DNA of 9,509 nt from Bog-159 sp050011755 (GTDB lineage: Bacteria > Acidobacteriota > Terriglobia > Bryobacterales > Bryobacteraceae): NCBI GenBank assembly GCA_050011755.1, contig JBEKIM010000272.1, positions 1-9,509 on the forward strand, in the 5' to 3' direction. Below the pieces are notes generated by a model that was given only the letters and a program-made list of their open reading frames with translations, ran no database searches and had not been told where the DNA came from. Both the position numbers and the translations under genes were made by a program. Shown piece after piece: positions 1 through 5,383 of the stretch; the stretch's first letter is position 1; each line of letters starts with the position of its first letter.

Positions 1-433
1 CGCGCAGAAAATCGTCGATCGGCATATTGCGGCCGCTGACCGGCCTGGGCGGGGTCCGCAGGATTCCATTGGCAAGGCTCAAATTGCAGCATGGCGGAAT
101 CACGTAAACACGATTGGCCTCGACGCGCGTCTCTCCTTTCACTTCGGAAACGGGCATCTTGCTGGCTTTGGAAAGCAACTCTGTCAGGTGGCTCTCGTGA
201 CTCGGATCGAGGTGCTGAATCAGCACGAATCCCATGCCGGTATCCTCCGGAAGATGGGTGAGCAACTCGGTGAACGCCTCCAGGCCGCCGGCGGAAGCGC
301 CTACGCCCACAATGTGGGCGGGTCTGCCGCCGATGAGTTCGCGGGTGGGCTTTTCGATGGCCGGCGCGGAGTCTGGCGCCCGCGGAGAACGCGCTAGCGC
401 ACGCGGCCGGCTACTGCTACTTCCTTTTTTCAA
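1..433 (-). CDS. CheB-type protein-glutamate methylesterase domain, N-terminal fragment (probably a CheB/CheR-type multidomain protein)
   Basis: CheB removes methyl groups from chemoreceptor glutamates. Here 144 codons are visible before the gene leaves the window. The Rossmann-like CheB start reads IVGVGASAGGLEAF at residues 41-54 with the nucleophile Ser47, and the second active-site element is LIQHLDPSHES with His74; the catalytic Asp would lie outside the window. VYVIPP (109-114) and MPIDDF (137-142) are further family landmarks. There is no N-terminal receiver domain, as is usual for the CheB-CheR-PAS-kinase fusions common in acidobacteria, so a fusion is likely but not visible. An in-frame TAA lies four codons upstream and no ATG precedes residue 67, so the TTG at 433 (MKKGSSSSRP) is the best start; a modest AGAAAGG lies 12 bases before it. 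It follows the receiver gene on the same strand after 112 bases. Domain call is strong, start less so. Confidence 0.88.
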   Translation of the reverse strand, partial: MKKGSSSSRPRALARSPRAPDSAPAIEKPTRELIGGRPAHIVGVGASAGGLEAFTELLTHLPEDTGMGFVLIQHLDPSHESHLTELLSKASKMPVSEVKGETRVEANRVYVIPPCCNLSLANGILRTPPRPVSGRNMPIDDFLR

Positions 434-545
434 AACGCAACATTACCTTTCTCGCCCGAACCCCCTGGCACTCTCATCGCAACTGGAAAGCGACGAACTA
501 AGCACGCGGAATGCCATTCTGCTCCTGTCGCGCGGCCAATTTCCG

Positions 546-998
546 TCAGCCGGCCCGGCCTCCGCCAGCCTTTGCGGTTGTAAGCAGTTCCTTGATCACC
601 TTGCCGATCTCCATGAATTGATGTAAGCCGGAAGGCTTGGTGATGAATTGGGAAACACCCAGGTCTTTGAGCATCGCCTCGTCGCGCTGGGACCGCGACG
701 AACTCCACACGCATACCGGAATGCCGGCCAGGTGCGGGGCGCCGCGGATCTCCGCCAAAATGTCTTCACCGGTATACTTCGAAAGGTTCAGGTCCAGCAG
801 GATCAGGTCTGGAGCGGCGGCGTTCGCATAAGCCCCCTGCCCGCGGATAAAGGCGAGGGCGTCGCCTCCGTTCGTCAGGTGAACCAGCTCAAAGCGGAAA
901 TCCTGCTTCTGGAGCGCCCGATCGAGAAGGAAGACGTCCGAGGCGTTGTCTTCAATGACAAGGATGCGGGCTGCGCACACTAACGAAGTGTTTTCCAA
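546..998 (-). CDS. Stand-alone response regulator receiver protein, Rcp1/CheY-like
   Basis: A single phosphoacceptor (REC) domain of 150 residues with no output domain, so it probably signals by protein contact with a kinase or other partner in the cytoplasm. Visible receiver landmarks are the acidic pair Glu16-Asp17 in LVIEDN, the phosphorylated Asp69 in LILLDLNLS, Ser99/Ser100 at the end of strand 4, and Lys121 in FITKPS. The LDLNLxK pattern and the region before it resemble Rcp1-type regulators that pair with phytochrome or hybrid kinases; the usual Pro after LNL is Ser here. The frame is open further upstream to an ATG at 1100, but that would overlap the sortase gene; the TTG at 998 directly follows a strong GGAGG (1003-1007, spacing 4) and gives a normal receiver N-terminus. 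GTG at 980 is an alternative start. It lies between the sortase gene (41 bases upstream) and the CheB gene downstream. Confidence 0.9.
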   Translation of the reverse strand: MENTSLVCAARILVIEDNASDVFLLDRALQKQDFRFELVHLTNGGDALAFIRGQGAYANAAAPDLILLDLNLSKYTGEDILAEIRGAPHLAGIPVCVWSSSRSQRDEAMLKDLGVSQFITKPSGLHQFMEIGKVIKELLTTAKAGGGRAG

Positions 999-1002
999 TC
1001 TA

Positions 1003-1007
1003 CCTCC
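1003..1007 (-). promoter_or_regulatory. Ribosome binding site that decides the TTG start of the receiver gene
   Basis: On the minus strand the sequence is GGAGG, a full Shine-Dalgarno core, four bases before the TTG at 998. No comparable site precedes the GTG at 980 or the in-frame ATG at 1100 within the sortase gene. A small GC hairpin (GGCCG/CGGCC arms, about 1012-1030) lies just upstream of it. Confidence 0.6.
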
Positions 1008-1039
1008 ACAGCGGCCGACCTTTGCCGGCCCCCCTTTAA

Positions 1040-1702
1040 TCATTCCACGGTTGCCGGTGGCGCCGCTTGCGGTGACACCTGCCTTGCCCTGACTATCCAT
1101 CGCTTAGGCGCCGGCCCTATGTAGTAGAAGGGGTAACAGGTCACCATCGTCAGCATGTTTTCGCCCGATGAAGCGAGCACGGCCACATTGTCCGGCTCTA
1201 CCACCTTGAGCGACTCGACTTCGTACTTGAACTCGCCTTTTGGCGTCAAGAACTGAATCTCGTCCTTAATCCTTAGATCCTTCAATGGGCGAAAGAACGT
1301 GTCCCGATGACCGGCCACGCCGATATTGCCCGCCTCGCCCGGCAGCGCCGTGCCCGGAATATGCCCGGCCGCATGCCGCAGAGCCGTTTTGGTTATCCCT
1401 TCGATGACCACCACGGACATCCGCAGGCGTGGGATCTCGATGCGTCCGACCAGACCATCCTCGGTGGCGGCCGCTACAGCCTTCGCGGGACCGGACAACG
1501 GCGGCTGGGTCCGGTCCTGAGTCTGCACGCGTTGGGCGCGAAGCCGGCCGTCGAGATCCTGGCTCGCGCGCCTTTGGAAAATCCAGGCATCCACCTGAAC
1601 GAATCCGCAAAAGCCCAGCAGCAGGATGCCGCAGCCGAAGAGCGCCCGCTGAGCCCATTTCAGAATCCGCCTGACCGGGTCCTTTCCAATTACAACTTTC
1701 AC
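1040..1702 (-). CDS. Sortase, class-D-like transpeptidase
   Basis: A membrane-anchored cysteine transpeptidase of 220 residues that should cleave a C-terminal sorting signal between Thr and the next residue and transfer the protein to an amine acceptor outside the cytoplasmic membrane. A basic N-terminus is followed by one transmembrane segment (about 18-36), a linker, and the sortase beta-barrel starting near GLVGRIEIPRL (83-93). The catalytic triad is complete: His132 in GVAGHRDTFF, Cys189 in MVTCYPF and Arg201 in KRWIVRAR. Size and the single N-terminal anchor fit class D/E enzymes. The GTG start at 1702 overlaps the TGA of the VWFA gene (GTGA), so the two are very likely translationally coupled. 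Its likely substrate, with an LPATA signal, is encoded two genes upstream on the same strand; class D sortases such as Bacillus anthracis SrtC use LPxTA-type motifs. Class assignment is by motif reading, not by phylogeny. Confidence 0.93.
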   Translation of the reverse strand: MKVVIGKDPVRRILKWAQRALFGCGILLLGFCGFVQVDAWIFQRRASQDLDGRLRAQRVQTQDRTQPPLSGPAKAVAAATEDGLVGRIEIPRLRMSVVVIEGITKTALRHAAGHIPGTALPGEAGNIGVAGHRDTFFRPLKDLRIKDEIQFLTPKGEFKYEVESLKVVEPDNVAVLASSGENMLTMVTCYPFYYIGPAPKRWIVRARQVSPQAAPPATVE

Positions 1703-2616
1703 TTACGGCTCTTCTCGTCAAGTGTGGTGTCGCCGCCGGTGATGTAGCCGGCGCGCGTACGCACGGACAATTTGGTGTGTCCCTGCGCCTGGGCAACCAC
1801 CCGTATCGTTCGATAAGCGCCATCACGAGTCAGGTTGGCCGGAACGTACCCAAGCGTGTATTGATGGCGAATGTCCCGCGCGATGCGCTCGCAGATGGGC
1901 GCGACTTCGCTGAGTTGTTTGGGGAGAAAGGCCTCGCCGCCCGTGGCTTGCGCCAGGCGCTTGAGCACGCCCGGATTCCGGTCCGGATCTTCCTCGTCGA
2001 ATACTCCGATGGTGTAGATGACGGCGCTCGATTGCTCCGCCAGCTTCATGACTTGCGCCAGCCTGCGAGTGCTGGCATTGTCGCCGCCATCGCTGACCAC
2101 GATCAGCACCTTTTTATCGCGGGTGCCCCCCCGCAATTCCTGTACGGCTCTTGAGATCGCATCGTATAGAGCGGTCTGGCCTCCGGCGGGCCTGCTGTCG
2201 ATCGCGTTCGCAAGTAATACGGCGTTATTAGTGAATCGAACACTGTCAGGCAAGCCCAACGTTACCTTCTCGTTGAAGTTGACGATAAACATTTCGTCGT
2301 CCGGATTGCTGGACCGGACGAACGCCCGTGCCGCCGCGATCACCTCCGCGAGTTTCGGCCGCATGCTGGTGCTCTGATCGACCACCAGTCCAACGGTAAC
2401 TGGAATATCTTCGCTTCTGAAAAGCTGGATCGTTTGCGGCCGGCCGTTCTCATAAACCTCGAAATTCTTTGCGCCGAGGTTCGAGACAAAGCCGCCTTGC
2501 CGATCAGTTACCGTAGCGGGCAAAACCACCAGAGAGACGTTGACAGAGATGCGGAAGGGTTCCGCCTGGGGGCTAGCGCGCCCTGCCAGCAATATCACTA
2601 ACAGAATTGTCCGCAT
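1699..2616 (-). CDS. Secreted VWFA-domain protein (acidobacterial VWFA-related type)
   Basis: A 305-residue exported protein with a short hydrophobic leader (1-18, possible cleavage near ASPQA) and an N-terminal beta-rich part containing VTDRQGGFVSNLGAKNFEV (36-54), a pattern typical of the VWFA-related proteins abundant in Acidobacteriota. The von Willebrand A domain (about 73-255) has an intact metal-ion-dependent adhesion site: DQSTS (80-84), Thr148 in GGQTALYDA and Asp176 in VVSDGGDN. Such domains mediate protein binding or adhesion; the ligand is unknown. The C-terminus (DEKSRK) is hydrophilic with no sorting signal or membrane segment, so it is probably soluble or held by a partner. The frame is open to 2871, but that extension is Arg-rich, overlaps the upstream gene, and the ATG at 2616 has a good GAGGAG nine to ten bases before it. 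It ends in a four-base overlap with the sortase gene. Confidence 0.92.
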   Translation of the reverse strand: MRTILLVILLAGRASPQAEPFRISVNVSLVVLPATVTDRQGGFVSNLGAKNFEVYENGRPQTIQLFRSEDIPVTVGLVVDQSTSMRPKLAEVIAAARAFVRSSNPDDEMFIVNFNEKVTLGLPDSVRFTNNAVLLANAIDSRPAGGQTALYDAISRAVQELRGGTRDKKVLIVVSDGGDNASTRRLAQVMKLAEQSSAVIYTIGVFDEEDPDRNPGVLKRLAQATGGEAFLPKQLSEVAPICERIARDIRHQYTLGYVPANLTRDGAYRTIRVVAQAQGHTKLSVRTRAGYITGGDTTLDEKSRK

Positions 2617-2731
2617 GCGCCGCGCTCTCCTCGCGTGGTGGGGCGGGCGTCCACGCCTGCGGCGGGTCTCCCGACCCGCTGTTGCGCGGGCGCGGGCCGC
2701 CGTGCGCGGGGTAGCCCCACTTGCAGTGGTC
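2617..2731 (-). repeat. Palindrome-rich spacer between substrate and VWFA genes
   Basis: This GC-rich spacer holds at least four short inverted repeats: 2717-2729 (CCACT/AGTGG around TGC), 2708-2718 (GGGG/CCCC around TAG), 2662-2679 (GCGGGTC/GACCCGC around four bases, perfect 7-bp stem, GNRA-like loop on the minus-strand RNA) and 2643-2660 (about 7 bp, one G-T pair). The first begins right after the substrate stop codon. No T-run follows any of them, so they are not classical intrinsic terminators. They could be a dispersed palindromic element (REP-like) or mRNA hairpins that set the relative expression of the abundant substrate and the downstream genes. The start of the VWFA gene and its ribosome binding site lie at the far end. 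Confidence 0.5.
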
Positions 2732-3475
2732 CTATTGCAGGCGCCTTTGTGCTGAGCGAAGAATGAAAGCACCACCCAAAGCCAGCAATCCGAACAGCGC
2801 GACCAAAGGCATGGTGCTCGCCGTGGCTGGCAGGGTCTCGGCTGGCGCGGTCGTCTGCGCGACCGGTTCATCCGCCGGTAGCGGAGCGACCGCCTGGGCG
2901 AGTTCCAGTTCTTCTCCCGTGGGCTTGATCGCCATGACGGGCGCCTGCTTCAGTTGCGCAACCACGGGCTCGTCCGCCGCCTTGATGGGCTGCTCCACTT
3001 CCACCGGGAGCTCGACAGCCGTGAAGAGAACGATCTGTTTGGTTTCTTTGGCCAGCTCCACCGCCTTCGCCTTCGGATAGACGAATTCCTCGCCGTAGTT
3101 TTCTCCAGGATAGAACCATGCCCGGAGCGCTTCCGGCTCACCCGCCGGCCGTTCCCGGAAAGTTACCACGGTCTTGTCCGTCGGCTTGAGGCGATAATTC
3201 GGGATGGCCAGGATGGTGGCGTAGACCTGCGTTTCATCCGCGTTGAAAATCTGAACGATGTGGCGGTCCGACTGCGAATCCAGGATTTTGAACACGTAGG
3301 TACCTGCCGGCAACACACCCCACCCCTTGAGGTGAACGCCCGGAATCTCCACGGGTCCGCTGAACGTCATCACGGTCTTTCTGTTCCACTCGTCCGCCTT
3401 CGCGCCAGGCGATAATACCGTGCCCATTATAGCCACGCAAAACACGCTTGCTGTTACTGCTTTCGAAACACTCAT
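2732..3475 (-). CDS. Secreted protein with C-terminal sortase signal (LPATA), unknown N-terminal domain
   Basis: A 247-residue exported protein. A signal peptide spans 1-27 (cleavage likely after AKA). Residues 30-155 form a compact beta-rich domain (PAGTYVFKIL, DETQVYATILAIPNY, AWFYPGENYGEEFVYP) that I recognise only as a pattern frequent in acidobacterial hypothetical proteins; its function is unknown. A Pro/Ala/Glu-rich linker (156-214) would span the envelope. The end is a classical sorting signal: LPATA (215-219), a hydrophobic stretch (222-239) and a basic tail (RSAQRRLQ). This predicts cleavage by the sortase encoded two genes downstream. The alternative is simple membrane retention by the C-terminal helix, with LPATA fortuitous. 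The ATG at 3475 has a strong AAGGAG eight bases upstream; the longer open frame to 3670 has no signal peptide at its start and is not used. First gene of the apparent substrate-VWFA-sortase unit. Confidence 0.88.
   Translation of the reverse strand: MSVSKAVTASVFCVAIMGTVLSPGAKADEWNRKTVMTFSGPVEIPGVHLKGWGVLPAGTYVFKILDSQSDRHIVQIFNADETQVYATILAIPNYRLKPTDKTVVTFRERPAGEPEALRAWFYPGENYGEEFVYPKAKAVELAKETKQIVLFTAVELPVEVEQPIKAADEPVVAQLKQAPVMAIKPTGEELELAQAVAPLPADEPVAQTTAPAETLPATASTMPLVALFGLLALGGAFILRSAQRRLQ
2743..2833 (-). other. C-terminal sorting signal coding segment (LPATA + hydrophobic + basic tail)
   Basis: Codons for Leu-Pro-Ala-Thr-Ala lie at 2819-2833, followed by an 18-residue hydrophobic segment and a tail with three arginines. 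This tripartite order is what sortases recognise. The motif has Ala, not Gly, at position five, matching the LPxTA preference described for class D sortases. Confidence 0.75.
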
Positions 3476-3796
3476 CTTTAGTACTCCTTTGTTTGAACTC
3501 TCGTGCGATCGGCTGTTCGCTTTGTCGGGCGCCTTGCCTGCAAACCCTCGGCGGGCTGGTCGCACCGTGCCTGAGAAGCATTCCGAGGCCCATCCGCGTA
3601 CACGTCTCGAGCAACGCGGCTGCCGCCTCACATCGGCGTATTGCTTGCCACACCTTGAAGCACACGACACGGAGCTTCAGCTTGTGTGTCTCATCCAATA
3701 ACCTCGCCTCGGAGCTATCGGCTCACGCACTTCCTGCCGTGCGGAATGCAGGATTTGCGGACGGGTGGCGGCGAACCGGCATCGCCTTGAAAGCTT
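3476..3796. other. Leader/intergenic region upstream of the sortase-substrate gene, no gene recognised
   Basis: About 320 bases without a convincing gene on either strand; the open frames present have no start signals or recognisable products. On the minus strand it must contain the promoter and 5' leader of the substrate gene, with the ribosome binding site AAGGAG next to 3475. An imperfect inverted repeat (GAAGC...GCTTC with CACAC...GTGTG nearby, about 3656-3691) could form a hairpin in the leader or be a regulator site. I see no clear -35/-10 pair. Confidence 0.4.
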
Positions 3797-3843
3797 AAAA
3801 AAAACGCCCCCTGCGGCAACAAAGCGCAAAAAGGCCGAGGGCG
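3797..3843 (-). terminator. Probable rho-independent terminator of the CsbD/YtxH-like unit
   Basis: On the minus strand, an arm at 3834-3843 (CGCCCTCGGC) pairs with an arm at 3805-3817 with a few bulged bases, and the stem is followed immediately by eight T's (complement of 3797-3804). This is the expected stem plus U-tract, about 100 bases after the stop codon of the small membrane protein gene. It separates that unit from the sortase-substrate gene further along the same strand. Confidence 0.6.
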
Positions 3844-3944
3844 CGCTTCTTCGCCAGTTAGTCGCGGCAGAGGGCAGAGTTCAAGGGATTGTTCGCCAAT
3901 TCCAACTTATACCGAGCAACCCGACGGCCACCCGTCAAACGTCG

Positions 3945-4118
3945 TCACACCGAGTGGGATGCCGCTGCCTTGCCGCCAGGCAGGTCCTTTTCGGACTTGC
4001 CGCCGGCTAGCCCGTCTTTCGCCGAGCGAGAGTGAGGTGCAACCAAGGCCGCCACAGCGATGCCGGCGCCAAGCCCCGTCAAGAAAATAGATAGTGAAAA
4101 CAACATTTTATCGGTCAT
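3945..4118 (-). CDS. Small single-helix membrane protein, YtxH-like
   Basis: A 57-residue protein: a hydrophobic helix (about 5-28, FLTGLGAGIAVAALVAP) followed by a charged, Gly/Lys/Ser-rich tail. The GLGAGIA...LVAP pattern ending in a short basic stretch is that of YtxH-type small stress proteins, although the family is loosely defined and the tail is short. The frame runs three codons further up to 4127, but the ATG at 4118 has a perfect GGAGG with an eight-base spacing, so this start is preferred. It lies 79 bases downstream of the CsbD-like gene and 100 bases before a terminator, suggesting a two-gene stress operon. Function is not known beyond the family association with envelope stress. 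Confidence 0.7.
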   Translation of the reverse strand: MTDKMLFSLSIFLTGLGAGIAVAALVAPHSRSAKDGLAGGKSEKDLPGGKAAASHSV

Positions 4119-4197
4119 CGAAAGCACCTCCCTGAATCGTTCCGCACGTTATCAGCCGGAATCCTCAGCCGGGGTATCTGTTATCTCCGTCCTCGTT

Positions 4198-4428
4198 TTA
4201 CAGGCGCGTGGCAGCGTCGGACTCGGATCCCTTTTGAGCCAGTGCCCTGTCGTCCGCCCGTTGGTCGGCTTTCGCTTTGATCGCTCCATACTGCTCCTGG
4301 ATTCGTCCCGCCAATTGATCTTTCTTGCCGGTGAATGTCTGCCGGTTATTGTTGGTGATCTTACCCCAGCGCTCGCGGGCCGATCCGGTGAATCGCTTCC
4401 ACTTGCCAGCAAATTGATCCCAATTCAT
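4198..4428 (-). CDS. CsbD-family stress protein
   Basis: A 76-residue hydrophilic, highly charged protein. The core MNWDQFAGKWKRFTG (1-15), ERWGKIT (19-25), the GKKDQLAGRIQEQYG segment (34-48) and the NWDQ start are hallmarks of the CsbD family, named for a sigma-B-controlled Bacillus protein; homologues are among the most common small stress-induced proteins in bacteria, with no defined biochemical role. The C-terminal tail (49-76) is Ala/Asp/Lys-rich and less conserved. The frame is open to 4674 but the family N-terminus fixes the start at 4428; the ribosome binding site is weak (AGGA, about 11 bases away). It is transcribed away from the plus-strand gene at 4675, so the 246 bases between them carry promoters for both. 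Confidence 0.92.
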   Translation of the reverse strand: MNWDQFAGKWKRFTGSARERWGKITNNNRQTFTGKKDQLAGRIQEQYGAIKAKADQRADDRALAQKGSESDAATRL

Positions 4429-4674
4429 GTTCTTGTCGTCCTGTTTCCGGTTTTCCGGCAATACTCTTAAGTGCGGCACGTGGAGCGCCATGCGCACGAG
4501 AGGCCGATGCAATCGGGGCGGCCCACAGCTCCCGGCGAAATGTGCACGGATCAAGGCAGATTCTGCATCTGGGGGTAGTGTCCCGCGCCGCATCTCGTAT
4601 CGTCGCCGCTTCCGGCGCTTGGCCAAGCTCGTGCACAGATACAAATACGACACTTCCAGAAAGAGGAACACCAA
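4429..4674. promoter_or_regulatory. Divergent promoter region between the CsbD-like gene and the membrane stress gene
   Basis: The genes on either side start outward from this 246-base spacer, so both promoters must lie here unless one transcript begins further away. It holds two small perfect inverted repeats: CCGAT-GCA-ATCGG at 4504-4516, which could be an operator shared by both directions, and CGCCG-CTTC-CGGCG at 4604-4617, about 57 bases before the plus-strand start, which could be a 5' leader hairpin. I could not identify sigma-factor boxes with confidence. Confidence 0.45.
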
Positions 4675-5307
4675 ATGGCAAAGAACACATCAATCATTGG
4701 CATCTACGAGAACCGCACAGCGGTTTCCGATGCCATCGAAGTTTTGCAGAAGAGCGGCTATAGGACTGCGGATATCTCGGTCCTGTCATCTGAAAATCAG
4801 GGCTCAAAGGATTTCGGGCTTGAGAAACACGCCAAGGCGGCGGCCGGCGCCGGGGTTGGAGCGGCCGTAGGTGCTGTGATTTGCGCCGTATTGGCTTGGT
4901 TCGTCTCGAATCAATTGGTGACGATTACGGGCATGGGCCCGCTGATCGCGGCGGGGCCCCTCCTGGCTGGATTGGCGGGCGCCGGCGCGGGTGGCGCGCT
5001 GGGCTGGATCGCGGGATTGCTGGCGGGTCTGGGTCTTACCGAGTATGTCGCCAAGCGGTACGCGGGCCGAGTCAGGCGCGCCGGCATTCTGCTGTCGGTT
5101 CACTGCGACAGTTCGGAGTGGTGTGAGCGGGCCAAGAAGACCCTGAAAGACACGGGCGCGCGCGACATATCCAAGGCCGCCGAATCTACCGCGGACTACG
5201 GAACCACCGATAAGCCGACCGATAGGCCTTTGACGGCCATCGTGAACCGAGACGAACCGGCTGCCCGGCAAACGGACGAATACGTTGTTCACGAAATCAA
5301 GAAATAG
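4675..5307 (+). CDS. Glycine-rich membrane protein of the general-stress-protein 17M/YflT-like type
   Basis: A 210-residue protein with a split alpha/beta domain around a membrane hairpin. The N-terminal part (5-40: SIIGIYENRTAVSDAIEVL, then YRTADISVLSSE) has the beta-alpha-beta pattern of YflT/GSP17M and DUF3341-like proteins, which start by sensing-type motifs of the form IGxYxxxxxAxxAxxxLxxxG. Residues 54-122 are two Ala/Gly-rich hydrophobic segments separated by a short loop (about 78-92), and 135-166 returns to an alpha/beta strand (GILLSVHCDSSEWCERAKK...GARDIS). The tail (167-210) is polar and probably disordered. Role unknown; relatives are stress-induced. ATG at 4675 has GAGGA seven bases before it. 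The neighbours, CsbD- and YtxH-like, support a stress context. Automated pipelines may name such proteins ActD-like, which I consider unsupported here as no respiratory genes are nearby. Confidence 0.78.
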   Translation: MAKNTSIIGIYENRTAVSDAIEVLQKSGYRTADISVLSSENQGSKDFGLEKHAKAAAGAGVGAAVGAVICAVLAWFVSNQLVTITGMGPLIAAGPLLAGLAGAGAGGALGWIAGLLAGLGLTEYVAKRYAGRVRRAGILLSVHCDSSEWCERAKKTLKDTGARDISKAAESTADYGTTDKPTDRPLTAIVNRDEPAARQTDEYVVHEIKK

Positions 5308-5341
5308 AAGGGCGTGGAAAAGTCAATCCGGACTGGGCTTC

Positions 5342-5353
5342 GGCGTGCACGCC
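5342..5353. promoter_or_regulatory. Perfect 12-bp palindrome upstream of the repeat-protein gene
   Basis: GGCGTGCACGCC is its own reverse complement and lies 30 bases before the ATG at 5384. A further GGGCGTG half-site occurs at 5310-5316, just after the preceding stop codon, and can pair with CACGCCC at 5348-5354. The arrangement suits either a dimeric regulator site or a leader hairpin. Without a known promoter position the two cannot be told apart. Confidence 0.4.
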
Positions 5354-5383
5354 CATCACTGACTTGAATTGGAGACGACTATC

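Noticed and set aside
999..1100. N-terminal extension of the receiver protein to an ATG at 1100
   Set aside because: It would overlap the 3' end of the sortase gene by about 60 bases, has no family resemblance, and the TTG at 998 has a far better ribosome binding site.
1266..1826. Long frames on both strands within the sortase and VWFA genes
   Set aside because: Shadow frames of GC-rich coding sequence; no recognisable domains or start signals.
2508..2522. LPATV motif near the N-terminus of the VWFA protein (residues 32-36)
   Set aside because: A sorting signal must be C-terminal and followed by a hydrophobic stretch and basic tail. This one lies at the start of the folded domain, so it is coincidental.
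2617..2871. N-terminal extension of the VWFA protein, Arg/Pro-rich
   Set aside because: It overlaps the sortase-substrate gene and destroys the signal peptide; the ATG at 2616 has a good ribosome binding site.
3636..3650. Sigma-54-like -24/-12 promoter (TGGCA...GC spacing) on the minus strand upstream of the sortase-substrate gene
   Set aside because: GG and GC spacing fits, but the -12 element lacks TT before GC and the site is about 160 bases from the start codon; too weak to claim.
3420..4010. Plus-strand frames across the leader of the sortase-substrate gene and the terminator region
   Set aside because: No ribosome binding sites, no recognisable protein, and one runs straight through a probable terminator.
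4429..4870. Plus-strand frame covering the divergent spacer and running into the membrane stress gene in another frame
   Set aside because: Arg-rich composition with no domain; it overlaps the well-supported gene at 4675 out of frame.
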